The notes under the pieces are model-generated. The model made no database searches and was not told the origin of the DNA. It worked only from the letters and a program-made list of their open reading frames with translations. A DNA stretch of 64,000 nt, taken from contig CM024190.1 of the NCBI GenBank assembly GCA_013433145.1, positions 7,602,120 through 7,666,119 of the forward strand. Reading direction: 5' to 3'. This document shows positions 39,201 to 52,114 of this stretch, piece by piece (the first letter of the stretch is position 1; each line of letters opens with the position of its first letter). The DNA comes from Ascaris suum (Eukaryota > Nematoda > Chromadorea > Rhabditida > Ascarididae). The position numbers and the translations under genes are program-made.

Positions 39201-42200
39201 TTTAGCAGGTAGGAGGTAAAGGTATAGCGACAAGACGCTCATGATGCGTTATGATGACCATTTAGATTGCAAATGAACCACTTATATGACGACCTTTGAC
39301 ACCTTGACATGAATAATTTATTTTTCATCAGCACTCATTTGATCGTCTTCGATAATCCTTTTTCTCGAGTCTACCGAGAGCGATTTACGTCATTGACAGA
39401 ATTTTCCTTCATTCTTAGTGAGGCAAACGAAAAACGAAAAAATTCACCTAACTGCTGCAAGTAAAAAAAAGAAAACTACAATATAGCAATGTCTGTAATT
39501 TCTGCGGTTTAATACAGCAAGCTGCGTAAATTTGCGAAACAAACATTTATCAATGTGAGTTTAAGCAGAATGTGGCGATTTTTTAGCAAAAAAAAAAAAA
39601 AAAAAGAAAAAGCAATTGGCTAGACTTCTTCTCTAATCGTTACGTTTTTAATTTCCGATTTGGCTAAAAAAGCTTTTGTTTTTCTTAATGATACTTTGTT
39701 AGGCGAAAAGATAAGCGAATTAAACATAAAAGTCATAAATTTGTCACTTTTTTTTCTTATTCCAAGACTTTTCATCAAATAACTCAATTCGAATAAAAAA
39801 AATCGCCTAAAAGACCGTCAACTCTATAAGCATTAAGGTATATTTTAAATGCCTATTGCATTCTAATCCAAATTGTTTGCTTCATTGATAAATACTGAAT
39901 AAACGTTTTTGTTGATTGAATATTAAATGTGGGGAAAAAAAAATTTTTTTCTTTTAATTTCAGAGGTGTTTATTGAGAAGAGCACAATGATGATCGATAC
40001 TAATTGAGGATTGATGTTAAATTTCTATACGCATTAAATTATTTGATAAATACGACAACGCAAAAAGAGTACGACTGTATAGAAGGAAAATTCGAAGAAA
40101 AAAAAAAGGTAACGATGAAAGCAGCTCTCGACGTGTACAACTATTAAGAGATGCCCACTAGCGCTTCAATCAGAACACGTGGAATGTAAGCTAATAAAAT
40201 TGAAATTTTCATTTATTTTCACTAATATTTTTGAAATTATTCCTGTAATACCTACTGGGATAATGCGTTACTCTCAGCGCCTAGGTACGATAGCATTAGT
40301 GGATACTCTCATATTCTAGCACTAGGAATATTAGGAAAATGAAATTCCGATTTAATATATAGCGCAAACGTGACGGAATCGTAGAGGTTCTGTTTCGGCG
40401 AGATATCCAACGAAAGAGAATTTCATTCTAGATGGAGAGGATGAAATTTTCCTCACGAATAGGCTACATTTTTGATGATTTGCAGAGATGAATATAACTG
40501 TGGCATTTTACATCTGTGGAAAATTTGTGCCATTATATTTGATAAAATAACAGTAATTCGTTTTGCGGCGAAATGCAACTAAGTTTTCTAATACTTCATT
40601 TGTAAAGAGAATAAAATTAACTGTGGAAATGATTGAAGAGATGCTTTAGCATAAAGTTTGTTTGCATTAAGTTCGTGATCAAGTTCTCCACCTCCTTCCA
40701 ATCCTCTCCATCCTTCTCTCTCGCTGATCCACTAGTTTAGAATTGCATATTTTTCATAAGCAGGGATTATTTTATGATTTCTTGCTTATCCTCTTTTTTT
40801 GGAGGACTTCCACGGTGTTGGTTCCATTCATTTAATTCTCGACTCAACTTTCACTAGTGTTATTTTATTTAGCTTTTCTAAGACTTCATTCTAGTAGCAT
40901 GAGCTCAGTTGTTCTCACGGAATTTTATGCCCTTTGAAACGTAGTAGCGATGCAGCAATGAGTAAATACTCCGTTCGAATTATCGCAGCTGCAACCGGAA
41001 AGCGTGCACTTCTTCGTACTCAGCGAAATGCCCTCGTCCTCCGGTGGTTTCCGAATGGAATGCAATGTTGCACGATTTAGCTTAGCAAAAGACTCCTCAT
41101 CTATTAGCGAATTTAAAAACCATAATTAAATCTTGCCTATCTCAACTCATCTAATGGTTACTAGCTTTTAATTTCCACAACCGATCTATATTACATAAGC
41201 TAGGTATCAAATACCTTTGCAGGGCAGTTGAACCGTTGAAATTCTCTCCACATATCGGCCAATTTAGTGTTCGAACGGTTAAAGACTAGAAGTATATTCT
41301 TAAATCATACATATACCGTATTTTCCCATTTGCAAGCTCCAGGGCTTTCAATGCCCTAAACTTTCGAGACTGAACTCTATTCACGTAAAGGAGTTACAAA
41401 GAGTAAGAGTTTACGCAGTTCGCTGATTCCAAAGTGGGCGTTATTCGTAAGCATTGGAAAGAAAAAGGTATAAATTTGCGAAAATTTAGTGAAAAGATAT
41501 ATCTTTGAGAAATATTCGTTCGCCTCACTGAATATGATCTTATATCTTAAGCTTGCGCGAACGATTTTTCGAATCTATTGTATCAATAACGTCAAGTAAA
41601 GAAATCAATGTGTGACATTTTGGTCAAAACTCATATCAAAATGTTGCAACTTATATTCAAAAAGGCGTTCAAAGAGATGAGACAATATGAGAAATATGGG
41701 AGAACATTTTTTAACAGACGCGTATATAGCAGCAATAAATTTTTTTTTTTGTCTCGAAACAGCTTAGAATGCAATTTGCAGCATAGATATGCAACTTGAT
41801 AAATTTTTGCAATATATTTGTCGATGTGCAAAGTGCCACGTTGAATGAATAGCAGCTTGTGTGATTGATGAGTTGCATATACAGTGATGGGATGTCCCTT
41901 TTCTCTTCAGTCCCCAAACCCTTTCCTATTCCCCGACCCTCTTTCTTCGATAAATATCCTTTGCTAGGAAAGGCTAGGAAAAGCATAATAAATTTTGCGA
42001 TAAAATATAAAGATTTTAGACTAATCTCTTCACCTAACTATTCAATTCTTTGTTTGTACTATCGAGTAAGTGTACCCAATATATATCTCTTATCATAGTA
42101 ACTTCTCTGCAAATACTAGTATTTTTTTTATTATAGTGTGGTCGGCCTTTCCTTGCTATTGTACCTTTGAATATAAAAAGCTCATAATAAGATAAGCTTT

Positions 42201-42260
42201 TTATTAGACTATTGAATATGAAATTTGCATATTCTATGCTTTCTTTTTTTTTTTCTACAG
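36261..42260. other. T-rich region, probably 5' introns of the PPP1R3 gene
   Basis: No exon can be assigned firmly. GC-richer islands that could be exons are 37549-37760 (minus frame, Ser/Ala/Pro-rich), 38316-38516 (open in several frames) and 40989-41129 (plus frame after an ATCGCAG acceptor, begins LQPESVHFFVLSEM). A pyrimidine tract (TTTC then TC repeats) lies at 36655-36695, a single TCACGTGA at 37512-37519 and an A9T7 palindrome at 39935-39950. Confidence 0.4.
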
Positions 42261-43134
42261 TCTTCGAAGTAAAAGCGAGCGGTCATCACCGACGAGGAGA
42301 GGCGCAAGAAACAAAAAGAACGTTCGATTTTTGGATTGCGTTGATTTGGAACAAGCTCAATATCAATTTGGTTCGTCATCGGGAGAATGTGATGCGACTT
42401 GCGAACGACAAGCGACAAGCTGTGAAGTTCATATTCCTCGTTAGTATCTTTATTTTATTCAAAAAAAAAGAGACTTATTTATCAATACGGAAATTTCAAG
42501 CGCAATTGAGCAATCGATAGATATAGTTCAATAAATGTGAAGAAATTTTTTTTTTTCAATATTATTCTACTCTCTTCATTGGAATTTAAAATAATATATA
42601 TTATGTACCACTTGAAAACAATGATTAAATGGGTGTCATTTATCTATGAATCTTGTGAAATCATTCCTAGGCATTGCGGCTTATCATACAGTTAGCAAAA
42701 CGAAAATGCCATAAATGAGCGAAATTAAAGGACGAAAATTCTCGATTTTCGCATTTCCGGTTTTTGAGATGATTAAATACTCACATTGTTATTATCAAAT
42801 AAATGAGAAACTGTTAAAAAATTGATTATAAAGTAAACTCTTTTGTTGTTTGTTGTTGTTGTTGTTACGATGGAAAAAATTAGCAATAGACTATCGTTAT
42901 TATAGTTTATTGAGAGATAATTTTTAAATCAAAACGGCCACAACATCATTGATCTAACGATTGAGAAAATTGATACAACAAAATGGTCAAACTTCTAAAA
43001 TAATCCGTCGTTTAGGAAAGAGATCAACAAAATTTTATCGCATGTTGAAATTTTATTCCTCAAAGAGTAGTATTTCATTTTTATAGAGAGATTAAACAAT
43101 CGCCTAGAGTGCAAACATTCTTGCCAGCTTAAAT

Positions 43135-43188
<54 letters not shown>

Positions 43189-46100
43189 AAAAAAACTACA
43201 GATGATTTAAACTCGTAATCATCGACTAAAATTGGAAAGATTTTCGCCCATTGGGGTATTTTTGAGACAAACGCTCAATTCCTACCCGCATACGAGGAAA
43301 TCACATTTGAGATTTTCACTAAAACCTCTCAAACGATAGTCATATAATATCAGCTGATAGCAATAATTGAAAAATAAGCGTAAAAACGGCAAAATAATTA
43401 TGCAGACAATATACCGCTAATAACCTTTATATCGTTGATATATATACATAATAGAAACGCAATGTCGTTAGCTAAAGGTTTTTTAAGTGAGAGATCGTCT
43501 TCTTTGAGAAATTCTTTAAACCGGCTAGTTAAGTCCGTGAAATTGTTGAGTAAATAAATCAAACTATGCGATTCTATTTCAATAAAGTGTTTCATTAAAA
43601 AAAAAATTTTTTTTTAAACACCTTGAAAATAAAATATTTGTATTCATTCGAAGTACATTTTTTTAATCAATATTTTTTTTCAACATTCGATAAAAATCGA
43701 TAATTTAAATTTTTAGCGCCCGAATTACAACTCGAAAAACAATTTTGGTTACCAAGAGAAGATGAACTACGATGGTTAACTTCATCGCAATGCGTTCATT
43801 TGGAAAGTGTTCGATGGTTTGGTCGTGCGATTACTGGCGTTGTTAGAGTGGCAAATATACAGTTCGAAAAAAAGGTTCCACCATCATCATCATCATCTTT
43901 TTTTTTCTTTCATTTTTTTCCATTATTTCTCACATTTTTCTTTCTCAAATAATCCATATTAGGTTTGCTCATCTACTTTGTTTTTTTTTTTGTCAGTTTC
44001 GAAATTTCTTTGCAATTTTTATGCGATGATTTCCGCATAATTAAATTATGCAAATATAAATAAACATCAATACAAAATAAGCAAATATTCATCGGCAAAA
44101 ATATAACAGAATATTCCGGTAAAGGCATTGAAAAAAAAAACTGATCTATTCTTTTGGAGAGTTGATGATCCTTGGCTAGCTAAAAATTCAGAAGCCTTAT
44201 TTACTCTCTTTGATGACTGAAATATTTTCCATTTAATAACGCTATATTTTGCCGAACAATCGTTAACTAAGACGATAGATGCCTAAGACAGTATCACTTG
44301 GCAAAAGAGGATTGTGGAAGTGTTCGCCTACTTGAATCTTCAAATGTCATTTCCAGCATCATTTTTAAACGCTTTATACAACTGTACAAAACACAGACAC
44401 ACACACAAGCACAAAAAAAAGGTCATACCTCCTGCAATTCGTGCAGAACACTTCATATTTTCTAATATTTTTGCGATTGTATTTTTTCCGCTTTGAAAAA
44501 TATGATTTTTATAAGCGAAATATTTGCCAATGATGAATTTATGACTACCTAAAGAATACTGCTGTCGCCTTTTCTCCGCCTGATGGTTGTATATCCGATC
44601 GATAAATCAAAACATGCATAATAGTTATTCAGTTATTTCATATAAAATTTGATAGTGTCCTTATTCTTCGAATATTTGTTGAGAATTTAATTTCGTTAAG
44701 GATATGATAGAGGGGCGCATTTCTGCATGAATTAGAAATTTCAGGTCGAAATAAGATATACTTACGATGATTGGGCCACCGCACACACTACAAATGGTTC
44801 TTACTCTGGGTAAGTAAAGCAACTCGTATTTTAATAAAGCCAACTATGAATACTGAACGATCTTCTGACACTTTTTGTGTAATTTCTAACCGAGGACTCT
44901 TGTAAAAAATTGAATGAGAAAAAAGTGAGCCGTATCGATCAACACTGATAGATGAAAGTAATGCTTCAGGGTCATTCTGTGGTGGTGAGAATGCTTTCAA
45001 GGATTTAAAGCCAATTTTTGAATTTCTTTATGGGTAACATTTATTTTTTGACCTCCATATTTGAGCCAAGATAAAACGACCTAAATTTTTCAACTTCTTT
45101 ACTTCCATCTATAAGTTCAAGATATAATCGCCTTCTTCTATAGACTCGAATAGATGGACAGAAAAATACCCATTGCTCTAGACAGCATATAAAATTCAAA
45201 TGATGAATCAAAGAGGAACGAAATATCAAGTAATAGGTGCCATTCAATGGCTGCCAATTACGAATACACTATAACGCATTTTATGCGTATCACAATAAGT
45301 TCATTAGTTCCATTGCTTTACACACATTACATTAAACGGTAATCGCTATAAAGCATCCTAATGCGGTTATAGGTGTTGTATTATCCATAGAGGTGTTTTT
45401 TACTGTTGTATAGGTGCAAAGCAAAGGTGTTATATTATCGTATAGGGGGCAGGTGCTATTTTCGTGAACGTAGCTATATGCTTCATGTACAAGCATATTC
45501 AGTTACAAAGTAAGGTATAACAGTTATATTTGACCGGCAAGTAACTGAATTTCATAGAAAAGATGCTAACTGCATAGCCATGCAGCGACCAAAGTACGTC
45601 GTAATCATGCTTCAGGCTGTGGAAGTGTGTTTATGACTATTACTCTCGCTTTTGTATTTTTCTAGTGTTGTTTAGAACAAGTCGATGTTTCGTTAAATTT
45701 TAGCGAAATGATATATCCCTTCTTTAAACGATAGGAGCGCGAAACTCAAATATAGAAGAACTGCAAGTCGATGAAACAATTTTATAGAATGTTGTTGCAC
45801 TATAAGAGGACTACTAAATCTCGGCATGTGATCACGTATAGTGCTCATGTCTTAGGGATCCCCCATGTAGTGAAACATGTCAGAAGTACCAAAAATAAAG
45901 TATTTATCTTACGGTCGACGATACTGCATCTGAAGTGTTGCTGTTTACAAAACTCATATGTGCCTAAAATTATGCCAGTGCAATTTTTATAGGAAATGCC
46001 TTTGATCATTGGAGGCTAAGCAAATCAGTGTTTGCCACTTCGCACTGACTTTTCATTTTGATCGCCTGATTAGGTTGCCAATTTTCTCGGAATGGCCGGT

Positions 46101-46456
46101 ATAGAAGTAACGGATTGGGATTCCAAAATCGGTCTCAGAATACCGGAATCCCCAGATTTCCTTCAGCTTTCCTGTTCCAGTATTTCAATAATACCTATCC
46201 GCCCCGATCTCGGTCGATACACACCGACGTCGTTGGTAATTTCAGATCACCATGCATCAATCAGGATCAATTTTCTTTCTGCATCTTTTTGCCTTATTTG
46301 CGCCTCGATATGCGCTTATTTTTTTGTGTTCGCTACGAATGCGCCGGCTCGGTGTTTTGGGACAGCAATGGTGGTGCGAACTACAAGTTCATCTGCCGAT
46401 TGGCTAAACTCAATAGGAACCCATTTTTCCTCACCGATTGCTCAATATTTTTCTAA
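42261..46456 (+). CDS. PPP1R3-type glycogen-targeting subunit of protein phosphatase 1, 5' part unresolved
   Basis: Members of this family dock PP1 catalytic subunit on glycogen and steer dephosphorylation of glycogen synthase and phosphorylase. Exon 42261-42439 follows a TTTTCTACAG acceptor and encodes KNVRFLD, the RVxF PP1-docking motif, in a basic context. Exon 43717-43874 continues in phase with FWLPREDELRWL, QCVHLESVRWF and GVVRVANIQFEKK, the start of the CBM21 glycogen-binding domain. The last exon, taken from the acceptor at 46180, is 46181-46456 and encodes DQFSFCIFLP, FCVRYECAGSVFWDSNGG and NY, the end of CBM21. The CBM21 stretch usually read as VxVRxTxDxW should lie on an exon between 43874 and 46181, which I could not find. 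Exons upstream of 42261 are also unresolved (incoming phase 2). The introns hold a CT microsatellite and an A10T9 palindrome. Confidence 0.87.
43139..43186 (+). repeat. (TC)n microsatellite ending in a 3' splice-like CAG
   Basis: About 24 TC units, directly followed by AG and a run of A. It lies in the intron between 42439 and 43717 of the PPP1R3 gene and looks like an oversized polypyrimidine tract, but no long open frame follows. Confidence 0.95.
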
Positions 46457-46549
46457 TGTTAATTCTTTAAAGGATCATATTCCAAGCTTCTTTCACCCGA
46501 TACGTAACTTTTTGCATCGTAAGAAACAATACTCAATGGAGTTTTGATA

Positions 46550-46595
46550 AATAATAGAGGAAATGACCATAATCATGCTCATTTCCTCTACTATT
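46550..46595 (+). other. 17-bp hairpin in the PPP1R3 3' flank
   Basis: Arms 46550-46566 and 46579-46595 (AGAGGAAATGA / TCATTTCCTCT core) pair at 16 of 17 positions around a 12-nt loop. It starts 94 bp after the stop codon and so probably lies in the 3' UTR or at the transcript end. Function unknown. Confidence 0.7.
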
Positions 46596-47577
46596 GAAAT
46601 TCTTTTCGAAAATTCACTCAAGTCTATTTATTGCCGGATGAGTCGATGAATGAAATTATTATTATTGTTATTATTTTTTAAATGAAATGGACAAAAAATG
46701 TTTTCGCCAAATTTTTCGAAAGAGAAACGCCATGAATAAGGGAATAGCATCACTCATATATTCGTTCGCTTCAAAAAAAAAAAAAAAAAATCAAAATAGC
46801 TGTATAAAAGCAATATCACTTTCGGCACTTCTAGAAACAACGAAGTAATCGAATTTACGAATCGGTGATGAAAGTTTGAACGGCGTATTGTTTGCATGAA
46901 ATTGCCTTCAATTATGCATTTCGATATGTTCATTACTCCAAATGAATATTTCTAGTCACTTTTGTTTGGAGAATCTCTTAATCGATTTTTAGTTATAGTG
47001 ATTTTTTTTTTTGCTCAAACAGTTATTTTATATGTATGTGCCTTGGATTCGATAATTTTTTTTTAAAAACTTAGATAAAATTTTCGTACTTTCTTGCGAG
47101 AATAAACTCATTTATAGTGTCATAATTGGCGTAGTTTTTTTTTTTTTTTTTTTTTTTCACGTTCAAACAACCGTTAACAAAAGACAATCATATATATTGG
47201 CCAAAATACGATAGATAAACCCGAATTCCGATAGTCATATTTTACCATACCTTCTAGCTTTACCGCGTAAAACTTATAGGCTGCACTCACCTTCACCGCG
47301 ATAAAGTTTAGATGGAGTGTAAATGTAAGTCATCAATAGTGTTGCAAAGAACTTTGCGGACGGTAGATTTCCGTCCAAGAGACTTCTGCTGCTCGAAGCA
47401 TTTTGATTCTTCTCGTTCAAAGAATGCTTCAAAAATTTAACGAGGACAACGTTTCATCAGGGAGACTGTTCCATTACCGTTCTGTTGTCGAACTGAGAAG
47501 ATGTTTGGTTTTAGCGAGTTCCACTGGTGCTGACGAAACCTGAGGTCGTAGCTCGAAGGTGGTGTTTATTCTCATTC

Positions 47578-48460
47578 CATAAGTCGGCTAATCGCGGAGC
47601 TAAATCTCTTCCACTTTGCCTTAGCTTCTCGTAACAGTCGACGGACTTCTCATAGCATGTGCGGAATTAGAGGTGCCAGAGCAACACGAAGAATTGTGAT
47701 GCAATTATTTCGAGTTGTCACCTTCCAGAGCTCTGCATTCCGTCAATAGCTTCGGATTCGTTGTTTTCACTTTCGATCATTTTTCTAGTAGAAAAGTGAG
47801 CTTCACGAACATTATGCGTTCTCGACATCCCTATCCCTCACCTCTACAGCTAACAGAGCACAATGCAACATTACAACAGATATGTAAGCAGTTCTACAGC
47901 AATTGCATCGAAACACGTAAGCCGCCCTGTCTGGTGCAAACACACTTTTTGGACTTCAACCATAAAGATTGTAACGAACGACTTGCGGTCCAATGCATTG
48001 GCACGCCACGACCGCAACTTCTTATTAAAAACCGCATAACGCACTGCGGTTTTCTTGTAAAAGAACAAACTGCTCTGATAGCATAAACCACATGACAAAG
48101 GTATTTACCGACCCTCCAGCTACGAAGATAGCCGTCCCAAGAGCTGATTTTCACAGCGCAACTCCCTAGCTCTCGCGAGGGCTCAGTGGCCCGAAAAGTC
48201 CCACTCTCTCCGGGGAATATTATTCACCACATTACATCGTCCAGACCCCCTTGCATTTTCGGAACGGGGAAGAGGCATTCAGGTACGAGGACCCCTTTAC
48301 CGACATTAGTCCATAACAGCCCCATGAGCCGGTTAAATTTCGCGCAAAAAGCCTGGCGGAGTTGTGCATCCAACCCAGGTAGCTCTGGTAGCTTCTACGG
48401 CTCCCGCCTATGCGCAGGTTGCTCCATGTCGGTAAGAGGCGTCCCACAGTAAAGCATTGC
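47578..48460. repeat. Dispersed repeat, copy B
   Basis: Collinear with 23701-24330: AAGTCGGCTAATCGCGGAG (from 47581) and a second block ending GGCACGCCA (to about 48008). The segment about 48205-48240 also resembles 26812-26850 (ATTATTCACCACATTACAT against ATTCATCACATCACAT). GC content is well above the surroundings. No intact protein. Confidence 0.5.
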
Positions 48461-51400
48461 TCTTTCAGATTAGAAACAATATGTCGCAGTTACGAAAATT
48501 CACCCACTAACAGCAAAAAAAAAAAAAATGTCGCAGTTACCTCGCCTTCTGTACTATGGCCGAAGATTCATCCATTCGGGCAAAGTGATCCTCGACGCTT
48601 TGTCCCATGACGAAGATTTGCAACGAGTTGTACCACGTAAGTATGGATCCCCAGCGTCCCAACGATTTTTGCGAAAGCACTGTCCACGTTCCGAACGAAC
48701 AAATAAATCCGCACCGCTCATGCAAGCATTTGCCTGTTGTTACGTGCAATTGTTTCAGCTCTTAGTTTCACGTCCAAAATTGAGCACTACCGACTAGGCG
48801 ACTAACACTAGCCTGATTTCGAACTTTGTAAGTCAATGTACTTACGATAAATAAATAAATGTGTACGAACATAGGACATATAAGTACATAAATATATGAT
48901 TAAAAACGTACACCATATCTAACTATATTAGTTTGGCTCAAACTTAGATGATAATCTCCGTTTGATGACTAATGAAAACGTTTTCCCCAGATGAGGAAGA
49001 ACCCCCTTACCACTGACGCCTCCATCTGCTATTGCTTGCTGCTTGCCAGTTCTATTGCTCACATATTGCTGCACACATGATGACTAGATGACTTCACAAA
49101 TCAGAGTACAGCCGATATTAGAAATCCTGAATGCTTGACGCACCTAGTTGACGTTAAGGTTGATCAATGAAAAACCCACCCGGCACGAAGGCATTCCTAA
49201 GGCCTCTCGCTATTCAGGCTAGCCCTGTACTGAGCTACCGCTAACGCCTTCATTCGATATAACCTTTTTTCCGCCCAGTCCCGTCAGTTCTAGTGCGCAT
49301 ATAATGCAGTACGTCTAGTGAGCGTATTATGCCAACAATTAGAGAAGAACTGACACTAGCAAGACGGAAATTCTTTATATTACGATTTCGTAAACATTCT
49401 ATCCTGCTACTCTCGGTTTTACTCGGACTGCTGGTGCTATAATTGTTACTGCGTTATATATGCACTAGAAGTGACGGTATCAACGCAAAACGTTATGATG
49501 ATCAGTAAGGACCTTTGACGTATAAAACCAACCGCACAAATTCGATTTACAACACCTCGGAAACAACCAAAAGAAATGTCCACAGTTTATCCCCACATCG
49601 AATATTTAATCATCTCAAATTCTGCACACAATGATATGACGTAATAATATTGTTCCCGAAGATCTAGCTAATCCCGTTGGGTAGACTTCAGTTACAAATG
49701 AAATAAGGATGCGAGCTACGATTAATGAGTTCGTTTTACTCGATCCATTTATAGGAATTTCCTGTAACATCTCTAAGAAAGCAATAAAGAGCGCAATTGA
49801 ACAGCTTCTTAAACGTAGTATAAGTGCAATTTAGGGCGCTATATTCCCACTCACTATATAAGCTGCCACAAGCAATGGCAAACTGTGCGTAAACCATTTT
49901 CGCTCATGAAATTAGTTAACTCGCATCCGTTGTCCGTTCATAGACGGCAAAATGAGGCCACATTCAGTTATACAAATGATTGCGCTCACTTAACAACCTT
50001 AACGCATGAGCCATATAATTAAATGACTGAATGCTGGCCACATCCAGTGGTCTCTATCCGTCGGCATTCCTGCGCCACTGTTGCAATCTCATATCTGCTT
50101 ATACTAAGATCGGCCATGCAACAGTCCTAAATATAGCCGCTGTTCCATCATATGCGCTCCTCGAAGGTCCTATTGCACTTTGCGAATCCTTACATCGAAT
50201 CCGACAACCTGTTCAATTGCTGATAGTAGAGCCAGCAACTGGCTAAGATTTGGGACAACTATTCGCCGAAAATTGAACCGTCGGAATTATACCACATTGT
50301 ATCACTAGCAACACTGTACAGCTATAATCTCTGGGACGGAACTACAGCACTATCTTACATAATATTTTTGCAGGATGGAGAACACAAACAGGAGGCAATA
50401 AAGAGCCTTTCATGGCCCGGCAGTTTTTAAATACACAACATTCAATAAAGAACACATAGAAAGCAATATTGAATATTGAAAGACAAATCATTGAATATGA
50501 ATAGGATGAACGCAATAAACGCTTCTCATATACATCGATTCCACTACCGATCAAGTACATATCTTTACGATCGGTATCAAATACTACAACCACAATTGCA
50601 GATCCTTATCATAACTACATTCGAGACCTTACAATTCTCAACTCCCTCTTCCCTCCACATATTGACTATATTCTCGTATTAAAGTTATTTACAACATTCA
50701 TCTACAAATGGCACATCAGTAAGTGCTGATGGCCTCTTAGAAAAAATAATGCCATGTAAGCATCGGCGCTTCTGAACAATGTCTACGACCTATGCAATTA
50801 AGGCAATAACCCAATACAACGATTCGCCTAATCTCCGTAATAACGACAGCGGAAATGGTTTAAAAAAAAGAAAAAAAAAATGAAATTTGAGGCATTCGAT
50901 ATATCACTATTTTATGAATACGTCAATATCAATACTTATCATTAAAAAAAATCACCAATATAGAGGCCAATGAGGAACAAAACAAAAAAGAAATTATGTG
51001 CAATTTATCAATGATATTTCAAAAAAAAAAAAAAAAAGAGTAATTAAAACAGCGAGAAAATTTTTCTTCATACAGCATCAAATATTCAATGAAATTTATT
51101 GAAAATTATAATCATAAATGCGCAAATTTAAAATTTAAAAAAAAAACAATACAACTATAAATCCAAAACATTAAACTAAGAGGGGGAGGGAAAAAGCAAG
51201 CACTTCGACAACGAATATATTATTTAATGCGAAAGACAAAAATGAAACAAAATCAACCGATCTAAAGCATATGCTTATAGAGTGCTCTTAAAGATAGTGT
51301 AAACGTTGGAGACAACCCACTAACGAGAATATATTCAAATGAGAGCATATGCATTAAATTTGCATATATACTTTATTACTATAAATGGGAAATGAGTGCG

Positions 51401-52114
51401 TTTTTTTTTAAAGAGAGACCCTTGTAAAACAATGCCGTAAAACTTTTATTTAACAATGCAATTGCACTGCACTCCCGTCGGAAGAAAGCACCATAAAACG
51501 CTCCGCGGAGTTCATTAAAGCGGTGAACCAAGTTTGACTGCCATCATTTATTTATTTATTCATTTAGTTTTTGGAATATACTGCAGCGATTTCACAGCAT
51601 ATATCATAGAACATTTTATGAGAAAATAATGATATAAAAATTGTCCACTTCAGCGAAACTTTCTTACGGCAATCAAAACGGTTCAAAATGTGTGACGGAT
51701 CAGGAAACAGATAAGAAAATATAAAATATAAACAAATGGGAATTTCATCTAAGAGCGCATTCCTATCACACATCGCTAACTCTTTCCCACCTATTAAAAC
51801 AATCGATGCGCAAATGCTTCTATTAAATCAAACAATATGCTAAATACTGTGTCATTAAATAATCTCATAACATGTAAATGCATATCGACTACGGATCCGT
51901 CAAATTATCAAGAAAACAACGTAATCTTCTGAATGTGGCAGTCCCACTTTTCAGCTCTTTTTCATTTTATCTCATGATAAACAAAACGACTAAAAATGCA
52001 AGCGGAAACATAGCCGCACCAATAAATTCGACCAGTTCTTGAATGCACTCCTCACAAAACAATTACCTTCACTGTAAGAAAATACGGGCGGGAGTGGATG
52101 GCCTCGACAGGAGA

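Larger units (their letters stand above)
46457..52114. other. Tail-to-tail intergenic region with repeats
   Basis: Holds a near-perfect hairpin just after the PPP1R3 stop (46550-46595), poly-A and poly-T runs (46772-46790, 47136-47158), dispersed repeat copy B (47578-48460) and A-rich sequence from about 50.8 kb approaching the 3' end of the minus-strand ZCCHC14-like gene. Frames of 120-odd codons at 47715-48086 fall inside the repeat. I see no recognisable gene. Confidence 0.5.

Noticed and set aside
46092..46547. 151-codon frame overlapping the last PPP1R3 exon
   Set aside because: Out of frame with the clear CBM21 residues (FCVRYECAGSVFWDSNGG) in the same DNA; a shadow frame.
47715..48086. 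123-codon plus frame and overlapping minus frames
   Set aside because: They fall inside a dispersed repeat shared with 23.7-24.3 kb and show no recognisable domain.
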